Shown piece after piece: positions 11,010 to 22,800 of a DNA stretch of 64,000 nt. The first letter of the stretch is position 1, and every line of letters starts with the position of its first letter. The stretch comes from Strobilurus pachycystidiatus. Taxonomy: Eukaryota; Basidiomycota; Agaricomycetes; Agaricales; Physalacriaceae. The stretch spans positions 124,001-188,000 of the forward strand of contig JAHLMK010000010.1 in assembly GCA_019915135.1 (NCBI GenBank). Reading direction: 5' to 3'. The notes under the pieces are model-generated. The model was not told where the DNA came from. It worked only from the letters and a program-made list of their open reading frames with translations, and made no database searches. Both the position numbers and the translations under genes were made by a program.

Positions 11010-13050
11010 ATGTCCGTTCAGACGACCATCATTCCCCACAGCCAGGAGCCCTATGTCTCGCGCACATATCCCTCAGAATCTGAGCTCGATGCCTCTATAA
11101 CCACAGCCAAGAATGCTCAGAAATCCTGGGCCAAATTCCCCCTCGCAGACAGGATCGCGATTGGGCGCAAGTTCATGGTGAGATCTCGCCTCTTTTCGCG
11201 CCAATCGTGCTAAACAAGGGCCAGGATGAGTTTAAGGCTATGGCAGACGAGCTTCCTCTGGAGTTGACGATGCAGATGGGCCGGTACGCTTGTTTGGAGC
11301 GATTGCTCAAGTATTGGCTCATCTTACAATCAGACCGATATCGCAATGCGCAGGCGAAGTTCGTGGCTTCCTCGACCGCGCGGACTACATGCTATCGATT
11401 GCGGAATCTTCTCTTGCGGATGTTCCCCTCACCAATACCGATAAGCCTGGCTTCAGGCGCTTTATCAAGCGAACTCCTCTAGGTGTCGTTCTTGTCATCG
11501 CGCCTTGGAAGTAAGATCCAAACCTGTGCTTGTTATCTATCTTTACTCATCACATTCCCATCCAGCTTCCCTTATCTTGTCTCTATCAACTCTGTTCTTC
11601 CTGCCATCATCGCAGGAAACGCGGTCATCTTCAAGCCCTCCCCTCAAACTCCTCTCACCGCCGAACGATTTGCCCTCGCGCTGACAAGGGCTGGCGTGCC
11701 CAAGGATGTCATCCAGGTCATTCATATGTCACAGGAGCTCACCATGCGCGCAGTCCAGCACACTTCGGTCGATTTTGTATCCTTCACCGGAAGTGTGCAG
11801 GGTGGTCAGGCTGTAGAAGGAGCCGCTACTAAGGCGAAGGGATTCAAAGGCGTGGCTTTGGAGGTACGTACACTTTCGTGGATACAGCGCTTGTGAGTGA
11901 TATCACTGCCAGCTTGGAGGCAAAGATCCAGCATATGTACGACCAGACGCGGATCTTGACTACACTGTCGGCGAATTGGTCGATGGCAAGTCGTCGTTCT
12001 CCGGAAAACTCAGCGCCAAGTGCTCAACGATCCATCAGGCGCTCTCTTCAACTCTGGTCAGAGTTGCTGCGCTGTCGAGGTTCGTGTTGACTGTATATGA
12101 GAGGTACCCCTAGATTGACCACTCAACAGCGAATTTACGTGCACGAATCCGTTTATGACGCGTTTGTAGACGCGTTCGTCAAGATTGTGAAGGTAGAGGG
12201 CCTCCCAATTACTTGAATGACCTTACAGACAATTTATTCCCACAGTCGTACAAGCTCGGTGATCCTACCAAGCCCGAGACCAACCTTGGCCCAGTTGTTT
12301 CGTTAGCGAGCGCGAAGAGGATTCGCAAGCAGGTCGCCGATGCAGTTGCTGCTGGTGCCAAGGTTCTGATTCCCGAAGACCTTTTCCCAATTGCCCAAGT
12401 GTACGTGTTGTGTTTTTCATAGTCAAAGTATCTGCTGATCTGTCTCTTCCAGTGGCACAGCTTATGTCGCTCCCCAAGTTCTCGTCGATGTTAACCACAG
12501 TGAGTACACCATCTAGGTTCTGAGCAACATGACCTGACCAACCGGATAACAGCCATGGATGTCATGATGGTCTGTCTCCGTTACGATGGTGCGATGGAAT
12601 GCGCCTGACTTGCTTTCTTCAGGAAGAAAGCTTCGGGCCCATCGTAGGCATTCAGAAAGTCTCTTCCGACGAGGAGGCCATCAACCTCATGAACGACTCG
12701 CCCTATGGACTTACTGCCTCTGTATGGACGAATGCAGCCGCCAACCCAGAATCAGAGGAAGCGTTCCTACGGTTCGCAGACGAGCTGGAGGCGGGGACTG
12801 TTTTCCTGAACAGGTACGACAGCTTCCCTCATGGCTCTAGGTCTACATGGTCTGATCCTTCGTAGGTGCGACTTCTTGGACCCGGCGCTTGCGTGGACTG
12901 GCATGAAAGATAGTGGACGGGGAGTGAGCTTGAGTAAATTTGGTGAGTACTAGTTTGGATTGATCGGATATGATAACTGATAATTGTGGGATAGGCTACG
13001 ATCAGTTGACGAGGGCTAAGTCTGTGCATATGAAGGTGAAGACCTCATGA
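11010..13050 (+). CDS. NAD(P)-dependent aldehyde dehydrogenase
   Basis: Aldehyde dehydrogenase superfamily; oxidises an aldehyde to the acid with NAD(P). Landmarks in order: VLVIAPWNFPY (cofactor-binding entrance), GNAVIFKPSPQTPLTAERF, VSFTGSVQGG, the general base in LELGGKDPAYV, the nucleophile in FNSGQSCCAVERIYV, ETNLGPVVS, ESFGPIVGIQKV, NDSPYGLTASVWT, and the C-terminal WTGMKDSGRGVSLSKFGYDQ. The protein is close to the usual ALDH size after removal of about eight introns. One intron, 11986-12038, must use a GC donor to give the conserved VDGALFNSGQSCC. The Met at 11010 fits the family start. Closest in style to fungal succinate-semialdehyde or medium-chain ALDHs; the exact substrate is not readable. 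Confidence 0.93.
11986..12038 (+). other. GC-AG intron in the ALDH gene
   Basis: The exon ends ...GTCGATG, the intron starts GCAAGT and ends CATCAG, and the next exon starts GCGCTCTCTTC. Only this choice gives the conserved DGALFNSGQSCC around the catalytic Cys. No GT donor nearby keeps the frame. Confidence 0.8.
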
Positions 13051-13260
13051 AGAACGGAGTCTGTCGGCGAGACCATTGAGGGTCGATACATATACATAGA
13101 TGATACTTAGAACACGGAATTGAAGCCTCCGCTTATTGCTACCTCCGACAACGTTGATTGCCGTGAGGTGTCTGCCAAGTCAGGGCATCGCTTGTGATAG
13201 CCATCCTATATGCAGCCATACATTCAGCGAGGACCACCGAAAACTTGAACTCTCAGGTTG

Positions 13261-13906
13261 TCAAGGAATACGTCGGGTATGAGGGGTAACTGCTGCTAAA
13301 ATTGGGCTCTCTTGCTCGATTATTGATACAAGTACATATACTAAAATACACACTGACTGAATGGTATCGGAAACACGTTCATGATAAAGGCGTGGGCGTG
13401 GCTGTATGGAATGGTAATATGACAAGCGTCTCGGGGTGCCACTGCCACGGGCGTTGTGAGATAATTCGATAACATTATGGGCGCGGCCTTCACTCACCAC
13501 GCCTTGTTTTAAATGAACGTCCGCCTTGATCTTTTCCCGCACTCTTCAGGATAATTAGGATTGGGCGGGCGGTGTTTGGGCGGAACAGGACGTACTCGTC
13601 AACGTTTCGCGCTTCGCAGACAATCACGGACCCGACCATCTTGCGCGGTTGTGCGCAGCCGTGTAGTTTCCAGTCCTCCTCTTCCTCGCCTAGTACGATT
13701 CCGCTGAACTCTAGGTGGTGATAAGATGGAGGTCCAAGTGCTGCGTGTAGATAAGACGTACGACTGCTGATGCCAGCTAACCGCTGCTCCTCTTCGACTA
13801 GACGGCTGGAGTCTGCCATCGCGGGAATCTCATAGGGAGCGTAGACGAAGAACAAAGACTTTGGTTCGGGAGTGACTAGTGTTTCGCAAGAGGATCGTGC
13901 AGACAT
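13261..13906 (-). CDS. YCII-related domain protein, copy 2
   Basis: Paralog of the gene at 431-1009, in inverted orientation 12.3 kb away. The start reads MSARSSCETLVTPEPKSLFF, then EEEQRLAGISS, RKMVGSVIVCEARNVDE and VREKIKADVHLKQGV. All three intron positions match copy 1: after GISS with a CCTAG acceptor, after NVDE with an AAG acceptor, and after KQGV. After the last intron a 6-base repeat (CCACGC twice) adds two residues, and a 10-base shift makes the C-terminal tail differ from copy 1. The tail runs to a stop at 13261, which makes this copy longer. Function as for copy 1: YCII fold, substrate unknown. Confidence 0.7.
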
Positions 13907-15625
13907 GGCTTTGGAAGGGATGGTCTCGGTGGTGGTGGTAGGGGGAGGGTTCCGTTGAAGAATCGAAGTTGAGGCTTTATACCGCTTTATACAGGGGTAG
14001 GGTCACGATCGGGCGCTGCGCGTGTTTGAGATGCTTCCGCAGTGGGATTGAATCGTGGACTGAGCGTTGAGCGCTGGACTGGAACACACACTCGGTACGG
14101 GGGCTGGCGAGCTTTATTAGATCCAATGCGGAACAGGCGATTGCAAATTGAGTTGACGTGTATACATACTAGTATTTCGGAAGGGCCGTGAACGTTGAGG
14201 GATGCAATGTAGCATGGAGGCGTCGCGGTCATCCTAGTTCCACATATTGGTAGTATTCAATGAAGTATCAAGAGTGTCGACGTCGCCAGGTGGCCACGCC
14301 GGTCAGAAGCTGAGCGTCGAGGAGCGGACCTTTGAAGGGCATTGTTCTTTATAATTAGCATCCCACTCGCGGTGCTACTTGCAAACTCCGCTCCGAGTCG
14401 AAGAAACACGCTTAATTAGCGTGTGCTGCGCAATGCAGGATAAGGCTTTGGAAGGAAAGAAGGCTTACACGCCAAAGTCCCAATACGGCACGTCAATCCC
14501 ACATGTATCTCATGACGGTCCTCAGGTGGAAAAGGAAGAGCCGAGTGCTCGATACACCGACCCGAAATGATGATAATTGATACCACAGCACATAGCGACG
14601 TTACATGAGGCGCTGTGGCGCCTTAAGGCAGATAGGAGGAAAGAGAGAGGAGCTTTAGGCATCGAACAAACCAGCGTGGCGGATATCCATGTAACGGGCT
14701 GTGCGAGCGAGCGGGACAGTCGGCTTTGGAGCAAGGGTGGTGTTGGTGGCCGGAACAGAGACTGTAGCGGCATGCGCAAATTGTACTAGAGCAGGAGAAG
14801 CCGAAACAGTGGCTGTTGCGGAGGAAGTAGACGACCTGGACCCGAGGATCATGATCATCACCAGAGGAACGACGTGGGGTGGGAAAGCCTCCGTCGTTGA
14901 CGTCGAGTGCTTCGCAGCCTCGAGGGAGAAGCGGAAGGAGTGACAAAGCCTACAGAAGCTAAATCACAGTGCGTGAGTGAATTGATCTAGAAGTATAGAG
15001 ACCACTCCCCGTCAGTGGAAGTTATGGCATTGACGCGAGTACGCTTATGGCTTTCATCTTCCCTGATAACTTTGGACGACGCAGTTCTGCACAAAGGTGG
15101 ACTTGACAGTGGTAACAGAGCGGGTCTGAAGAGACTTGGGTGAGCTTCGAACTTGAAGAGGCATGTGCATCATCGTCGGTGAAGCTGATCCAAGAGTAGC
15201 AGTCGTGAAGAGGGTGGCTCCAAGCGCGATGATGGTGGCCGTATGTGGATGGAATTACTGTAATTGTGCACCTGTAGGTCATATAAAACATTCGAGGTCT
15301 GTGAGCAAACTGTGAGTGAAGGTTCAGGGAAGGAGTCTGGGAAGAAGAGGATCACGCACGTGCTCTGTCGTGGGAAACGATCGATCAGAAACCGCTGATC
15401 CGTGTGCGCCAATTTGTTCCGCTGTGCCGCGACACTCCCAGTGTTTGTACATTGGAATGATACATGCAATAGTGAGCAACGACACGCCGGACTGAGGACA
15501 CACCCCGAAACAGTTCTCGCCGTACAAAGGGTCGGATTGGGCACTATTGCAATTGGCGCATCTCATTTTTCGACGCACTGATTTTTGAAGCACAATATGC
15601 CTTTCCATGGAGTATATACTAAAAG

Positions 15626-16232
15626 AGTCGGGTCGGGTTCGTGGAATCTGGTCGGAGTCAGGTTCGGATGTCACCGAATCGTGATCGAGTCAGGTTGGGC
15701 AATGTGTCAACCTGACTCCCGACGTCCACATCCCGCCGTTTGCTCGCCCATCCGCGGCCCATTATTTATAAGTCAGACCGCCTTAAATATATTTGGTTCC
15801 TATCACCAACGGACTTACTTATGTTTGCTTTGGGGCCGCGTTTTGTTGCTTCCTTGTTGTGCACAGCGCGTAACTCTCTCACTGAACACCCAACACTGGA
15901 ACAGTGAAAATATGATGTACTACTATGATATGGTGGTGGTTTGAAGATGCCTGGGCAAGCACTCAACACTTACAATGAACAATAAACAGTTGAGTTTGCG
16001 CTCACTGCTGAATATAACTGCGACACGGTACACCATTTCACAAATGCGCCACAATTGAATATCGGTGGCGGGAGGACAGCATAGAGCACATCATATTAAC
16101 AGCATCTCATAACTGAACGTCGGTGGTGTACCGACATCAACACCACGCTGCCGGCCGCCCAGGCGCACCCAGGTTGGTCAGGTTGCAAGGTTTCAGTCGG
16201 GTTCGGCCTTTGCCGGTGAACCCGACCCGACT
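15626..16232. repeat. Possible non-autonomous element with 15-bp inverted ends
   Basis: AGTCGGGTCGGGTTC at 15626-15640 is present as its exact reverse complement at 16218-16232. Inside both ends are further scattered GTCAGGTT and AGTCGGGTTCGG blocks in both orientations, like the subterminal repeats of hAT-type elements. I could not find a convincing target duplication, so the true ends may lie further out. Confidence 0.4.
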
Positions 16233-16857
16233 GTTTTGGTCATGACCCTTTCTATGCCCTGCCTAGTCACAACAAACTAAGACCAATGGCCGCCCTCAAC
16301 AGGTCGGAATCAAGAAACTGACGCCGAGACCTATACGGACATCCTCAAGAATTGCCAACGGTGGCGTTACTCGCAAGGCTCATCAACCACCCTCTGCCAC
16401 ATCCATATTTCTGGACTCACAATACTTGTTTGATCATCAGATGATTTTGTTAACAACTTGCGTTCAGAACGTCTATTCACCTCATTGCAGATCAACGGTC
16501 CGTGTGAGACTCGACACTCAGGTAAGATACCGCCTACCCGAAGCCGAAGCACTATACTGGGTGCTCAAGCGCTCAGATCTCAGAGCGTGAGTGGCATGAT
16601 GGTCGTATAAGAGCTGACTCCTCGTATAAGACAAAGACAACATACGTCACAGATGACCACTCGATGTATCTCGTACTATCTCGTACTACTGTATCCTTGA
16701 TCGGGAAGTGCCGATTTTGCAACGGGCGGCGAAAGCTGATTCTGAAAGGTAAATTGAAAGTTAGGCTAAAGGTATAGTATATGTAGATGAATTGTACAAA
16801 CTTTGAGATTTTTACGAGGCCGGTAGGTGCAGCCGCGATTACGACGTTAGTTCTGGC

Positions 16858-17266
16858 GGGGAAGTGCAATCGTGACAGACTGTGACCAGTCCACCCAACT
16901 CTCGATTGCACTTCCCACCCTTGACCAGCACTGACAGCGTGTACAGCCATCCTCCGCCACTATCTTGTATCGATCCATGCCCAAATGATGGACATAGATA
17001 TGATGGAATGCCTGACAAGTCCCAAGACCGTCCGAGCCTTGAGGAAATTGATACAGCGCGGGAACAGGAAGTGCAATCGCATCACGCCGTGATTTTGCGT
17101 CGTTTTGGCAGTTCAAAATTCCCTACTCAACGCTCATTGGTCTAGTGGCCTCGTTACTTCAGCGTATCATCAATTAGGTATCAAAGCATGTAAGAAAAAA
17201 TTATGAGCACTTTTTGAGAATGATTGAGCTAGACAGGAGCGAAATACGACCAGGATTGCACTTCCC
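16858..17266. repeat. Four copies of a 13-bp GGAAGTGCAATC motif
   Basis: The motif GGGAAGTGCAATCG (or 12-13 bases of it) occurs on the plus strand at about 16859-16872 and 17067-17079, and as its reverse complement at 16903-16916 and 17254-17266. It lies 0.2-0.6 kb upstream of the MFS transporter start. It could be a transcription-factor site cluster or relics of small inverted-repeat elements. Confidence 0.6.
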
Positions 17267-17474
17267 ATAGTATCTACTCTGCTCTGTCTGTGTCTTGAGC
17301 GCGTCTTGTAGACATACATCAGCCTGGGGCTTTCATCTTTGCATCAAACTTCCCTCGGCGGGGCCCCGGTCAGCCCCATATTGACTTACTTGTGTTTGCC
17401 TACTTGTAGTGCGGAAGACGCGAATGGAAAAGTGTCCTTCCTCCCTTCCCATCCACCCTCATCGCTGTCCCGCC

Positions 17475-19599
17475 ATGTCTACCCAGGACGACGAGAACTC
17501 GAAATCCAGAGACGAGTCCACTTCCTCTCCGATGGATAAAGAACCAGAGCCTGAATCGCAATCCGAGATTCCGGTCTTCGTCGAGGGTACCCTGGCTGGA
17601 TGGCTTACGCTCTTTGGGGGGTATGTAGACGCACTCCATGCTACACTTGAATCGAATTTCACGAGACATCTTTGACATGCAGTTGTCTTGTTGCGATAGG
17701 TATGTGATCATCGATGCACCAAAATAGGTACCCTCTCACGCACTTATTCGACTCAGCAATCTTCGGGAACGTTCAGGTTAGCTCTCCAGCTACCTGTCAA
17801 CTTCATTGGAATACTGACAGCATTTCTGTTCCGATATTGATGCTGTTACCTCAGTCTTTTGGAGGCAAGTCATACCCGTCTCATCTCGAAAGATTCATAC
17901 TGACAACCTGTATCATGCAGTGTTCCAAGATTTCTATACGGTACGCGTTTCGGAGCCGTAGCTGCCTTTGGTTATGCCACTGATGGTACAACAGCGTGAC
18001 TATCTAACGCACGAAAGGCCGTCGACGATCAGCTGGATTGGATCCATTCAGCTCGGGCTCCAGTTCCTCCCTGGCATTGTTTCGGGGAAGCTATTCGACA
18101 TGGGCTATTTCCATCCCCTGATGATAACAGGGAGCACATTACTCGTTTCCTCGTATGTCGACCTCGTTTTGATGCGTGTCGACCGTTCTGAATGTGCTCA
18201 GGTCTATCATGCTCTCACTGACAGAGAGGAATCACTATTACCAGATCCTTCTTTCGCAAGGGTTCGGGATAGGTCTTGGAGCTGGACTGATATTTCTACC
18301 TTCTCTAAGTATTATATCGCATCACTGGCGTAGGCGGCGGGCTATCGCTTTAGGACTCATGCTTGCCTGTAAGCTGTGGTTCATTCTCCCGTTTCCTCGT
18401 ACTAAGGTCGATTCTGAAGCCGGAGCTGTGGGCGCCGTTATCTATTCCATCCTTCTGAACAAGATCATCGCACGTGAAGACCTGGGGTTTCCTTGGGCTG
18501 TTCGGTGCGTCCCGAGTCCCGTTATCCTCGCCTAGAGAATCCTCACGATGAACAGTTTTGTTGCATTCATCAATGCCGCGTGCTTGCTCGTAGCGAACTT
18601 GGTCATGAAGACACGACGTAAGCTGACTGTTGTACATTTCAGTGTTTGATATGACGGAATCGGTAGCACCTCCTCGAAATCCTGTTGCCGTTGACATGGC
18701 TGAATTATGGCGCGACGGTCCTTATTGGTTGGCTGTCCTTGGGTAAGAATACTAAGCTGCCGATGTCTCGATATTTATCTCGCAAAGATTCACCTCAGGC
18801 CTCCTGGGTCTATTTGTACCCTGTTTGTGGTCCTTCAAATCGTAAACATTGTCATACTAACTAGAGGCAAGATTTCTACCTGCAGTTATTTTCCTTCATC
18901 CAAGGTGTCGACAAGGACTTCTTGACTTGGACGGTACTACTAATCCTCTGTCATAACGGTCAAGAGGTTCTTAAAAGAGCCACGTTTATTAGATTCCTAT
19001 TCTCAATACTGGAGCCGTAGTGGGTCGAATTGTCCCAGGATTTATAGCTGATCGCTACGGTCCCGTGAATGGTAGTGCCGCCTAGTGTCGTTCCGTTCAC
19101 TTGTACTGATCATACGATAGCAATCATCCCATCTGGATTCTTCTGCGGCACACTTGTATGGGCTCTTCTGGGAGTCAACAACGTTGCTGGCGTCACACTA
19201 TTTGCTCTCAGCTACGGTTTCGTCTCAGGCAATTTTCTGACGCTTGCGCCTCCTGTTTTGGCCTCCTTCAGCACGAGTCCTACTCTCAATGATATCGGGT
19301 ATGTCACGTAGCATTCACTCTGTCTCTGGTTGCTAAAACCTTTCCCTGAAGACTGAGAATCGGCTTGGGGAGCTCAATCGGCGGTTTCGCTCTGCTCGCC
19401 GGGAATCCAATCGCGGGAGCTTTGCTCTCCTCGCCAGAGTATCGATGGTGGAGACCGCTGACTTTTGCCTGCGTGAGTCTCCTCTTTCCTGTTCAGTCTG
19501 AATCCTAAAGGTAATCAGGTTGTTCAAATATTTGGAGCCGCTTTCATACTGAGCGCGAGACAAGCGCTTGTAAAGCGTCGTGGGCAGCAGTTCGTATGA
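17475..19599 (+). CDS. MFS transporter, monocarboxylate-transporter-like
   Basis: Membrane transporter of the major facilitator superfamily, fungal MCT-like group. An acidic, Ser-rich cytosolic head (MSTQDDENSKSRDESTSSP) leads to GTLAGWLTLFGG, then QSFGVFQDFY, RPSTISWIGSIQLGLQFLPG with IVSGKLFDMGYFHPL, QGFGIGLGAGLIFLPSLSII followed by HHWRRRRAIALGLM, and AGAVGAVIY. The second half has AELWRDGPYWLAVLG, VGRIVPGFIADRYGPVN, GTLVWALLGVNNVAGVTLFA, and GLGSSIGGFALLAGNPIAGA. These are the family's standard signatures. More than eight introns, one with a GC donor (17865-17922). Stop at 19597. Substrate in this group ranges from monocarboxylates to riboflavin, so it stays open. It converges on SMC6. 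Confidence 0.9.
17865..17922 (+). other. GC-AG intron in the MFS gene
   Basis: The exon ends TCTTTTGGAG, the intron starts GCAAGTCATA and ends CATGCAG, and the next exon starts TGTTCCAAG. This gives the conserved SFGVFQDFY; a GT donor in frame is not available. Confidence 0.75.
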
Positions 19600-19845
19600 T
19601 ATGGGGCTGATCGGAGTCCGTAATGAGATAGGAATTGGCTAGAGAATTTGCAGGGAATACACGCATTTATCCTAGAGCTTCTATACCTCGTTTGTCAGTG
19701 AATTTAGAGCACTGTCTTGGAAGGATTCGTCAAATTCTATGTAACACAAACGAGGCAAAATACGGTGATTGATACGATACGAAAGCGAGTACCATTATGA
19801 AGTATGGTAAACTACAAGCTGAATAAGTTACGACGAAGAAGCGCT

Positions 19846-22800
19846 CTATCCGTTGAAAGCCAAGGTCCCTTGGTTCCTTTCCGGATCTGTCATTCGGTGA
19901 ACACGAACTGTGTTCCCAATATAAATGTTGTTCATGTCCTGCGGTGTGATCAAAACGTATTGCTTTTTGTCCGATTGATTTGCAGTTTCGATCTAGATGG
20001 AGATGTGAGTTCGTGGTCGCAGAGCAATAGTGCAACTACGTACCATCATCTTCATCGAGATACGACGATTGACGGCGTCCATGAACACATCGAATTCATC
20101 TGCATAAACCACAAGGTTCAACCACCGGATCTCGGTAACACGGGTACGACTTACCCAGGCATCGAAGAGGACAACCGATAGCCTCCCAAAGCGAAAGCAG
20201 AAGACAGATGGTCGAGAACGACTTCTCACCCCCACTGAGAGATCTTGGATCTTTGTCGCGTGATCCCTGTCCCTGCGTTGCTGCAACGTCGTCCGTCTGA
20301 ACCTTGAGCTGGAGGGTGCCCTTGTCGTGATCGAAGAGAACCTTTCCGTAATATCCACGATGCGACAAGTTGAACTGGAAGACAAGCTTGCAGCGAAGAG
20401 CGATATGCCGACGGAACTCCTGCCATCGCCCAAGTCGCGTCATCAATGATGCTTTGAGTTTCTGCACAAGAGCATCGATGAGAGATTGTATAGAGATGGT
20501 GCTTATGGAGCTTTACCTTGTTCAAGTGGACCATCAGGCGCCATTCTTGCTCGGCAGTCTGAAGGGTCACTCTGGCCTTGTTGAGTTCGACTGTAAGCTC
20601 TTCTACGGATGCACCGTCCCTATCATGGGGGTCAGGACCTTGATGATGGCTAGAATGGATGACGATGGAGCGTACTTCTTCTCGCGCTCCTTCAACGCAG
20701 CTTGTGTCGAGTTCAGGGCCCGTTGAATTTCATCCGTCGAGCGATTGGTCTCAACACGCGGACAGAATTCGAGCGCCTTCGCGGTCCATGACTGCGCCGC
20801 AATATATGAGGTGGGCAAGTAACGACAGAAAGGTTGACCGACCTCGAATTCTTCATTGAGCACAGCTTCAGTCTCTTGAAGTCCTTTGAGCTTCTCCTGC
20901 TCCTCCTCGAGCTTCTTCCGCATCCATGCAAGGGAGTGCTGGGCTTTCGTTCGCTGCTCCGCCGCATTCTCGAGATTTTCCTGTCACAGTCCATCAGTTT
21001 CGGGTGCCACACAACCACCCCAAAAGCCGTACCTGCAGTCCTCGACGGTGGTTCTCGAAGTCATTTATCTGGGCCCGGATTTCGTCGGATTGTTTCGTAA
21101 GCTCAGCCTGTCTAGTCTCGATCTCGGTTTTGCGAGCATTGTGGTCTACAAATTGACGCTCGATGTTCTCCTTCTCCTCTTCGGCTTCCTGAAGCGAGAC
21201 TTTGAGCTGAGCTATCATTGGCGCAAGCAAAACTATCACCTTCTTAGCTGCTTCCAAGCCTGCAACGTTAGCAGGCATGTCTTCCTGAGCTACATCTTCA
21301 AGCTGCCGCAACCTGCTTTGAGCCTGGTTCTTTGTGTGGTGCGCTTTCCTTTCCGAGTCCTGCGCAGGAAGTCAGTGAAAAGAAAGAAAGGCCGGCGAAA
21401 CGCAGCGTTATACTTGGAGGGCTTGAGTCTCGTTTCTCAACGTCATGTAACTGGTTCTCAACGCCTTGATCTCGTCTTGCAATTTGACAACCGCGAGCTC
21501 GTCGATCCTCAACTGGTCTTCGAAATGCCTGCAACGAGGTTGGAGGACGAATGTAACCCAGTGGAGGCAACTATCACGCACTTTCGTTGAGCAGCAGAGT
21601 CACGGCCGGTCAACAGCTGACTGGTGTTATCATTCCGACCTTTCGCGAGAGGCGCAGTCGATTCTCCTCCCTCCCTACGGACGAAAATTTAGGCATGGAT
21701 AGCGAAAAAAGCGAGAAGACGGCGCACGGGAAGCGTTTCAGTAGGAAACCATCGCCCGTCCAACAATGGCCAGCCCGACCAATATTCCTCAACAATTCTT
21801 CACCCTCGCGCCGAGTCTTGGACAGCAATTGTCTCTCAATGTGCGCCTGATTGATGAGAATACGCTCTACGTATGGGTCTGTGATCTTGACGACAAGAAT
21901 GAGCACTGGAAGCCGAGTACGAGATCGCGCGACATACCTCCAATGCACGCAAGACAGTGAGGATATGCTCTGGCGGCTCTCCGGAACTGTAATCGAACAT
22001 GTCCCGCTCGGCGATAATGATGAGCAAGTTATCACTAGATTAACAATCAAAGCCTGCTGGAAGACTGAGACATGAATGACTTACTTTCCAGATGTTTTGA
22101 GCATGTTCTTCAGGACAGGAGAGTCTCGAGCGTCAGTGACAGAAAATGCGGTGAGCACACTGGAAAGCTGCTTGCGAAGCAGCTCGCCCCATTTCTCCGG
22201 CTCTCTGCACTTGACGTGCACTCCCAACGGCCCCAAGGGCATCTCTCCGTGCCATCTCTCCCTCTTGATCCTCTCCAGAAGTTGCACCATGTTCCTTCCG
22301 TAGGCCACGTATTTGTCCTTATCTTGATCGAGAGCCTGGCGAATCATACGATTGTCGTGGATGACCTTGTCGCGGGCAGCCGCCAGCTCCCTTTCCTTGC
22401 CCTCTCCCTCGTTCTTCAGCGTCTGGGTGCGTTCGTTGAGGGATCGCAGTTGACTGGTGATGTCGGGAAGAGCGTCTTTGGCCTCTTGTAGTTTGCGATT
22501 GGCTTCCTCGATCTGACGACGAGTCTCGTCGCGCTTCGCCTGTGTGTCTGAGGCGAGCCTCTGCGTTTCGAGGTTGATTTGCCGCTGTACATCCGCGATT
22601 GTCACCTTCGCCGACTGGTGGCTTTCATTCATGGCCTTGCGCTCGTTCTACTCGCACCCATCAGTCGGAAAAGTTCAGATGCGAAGAAGAAGAACGTACG
22701 GCCATCGCGTTGAGCTCTTGACGATTGGACCGCATCTTCTCGGCGAGCTGTCTCTTCTTCTCGTTGAGCTCATCGACACCGCCAAGGCCTTCGTGTATCT

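Larger units (their letters stand above)
13907..17474. other. Gene-poor stretch of 3.6 kb
   Basis: I find no gene I can defend. Open frames near 14640-14950 and 15320-15600 (minus strand, the latter starting with a Cys-rich MRCANCNSAQSDPLYGENCF) are low-complexity or unrecognised. Two repeat structures stand out and are listed separately: a possible 0.6-kb inverted-repeat element at 15626-16232, and four copies of a GAAGTGCAATC-type motif at 16858-17266. Confidence 0.5.

Noticed and set aside
14623..15544. Ser/Thr/Cys-rich minus-strand frames, possible small secreted proteins
   Set aside because: No signal peptide at a credible start, low complexity, and no consistent splice pattern.
20886..21590. 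234-codon plus-strand frame inside SMC6
   Set aside because: It lies antisense to the SMC6 coiled coil, whose heptad codon use keeps the antisense frame open; no family resemblance.
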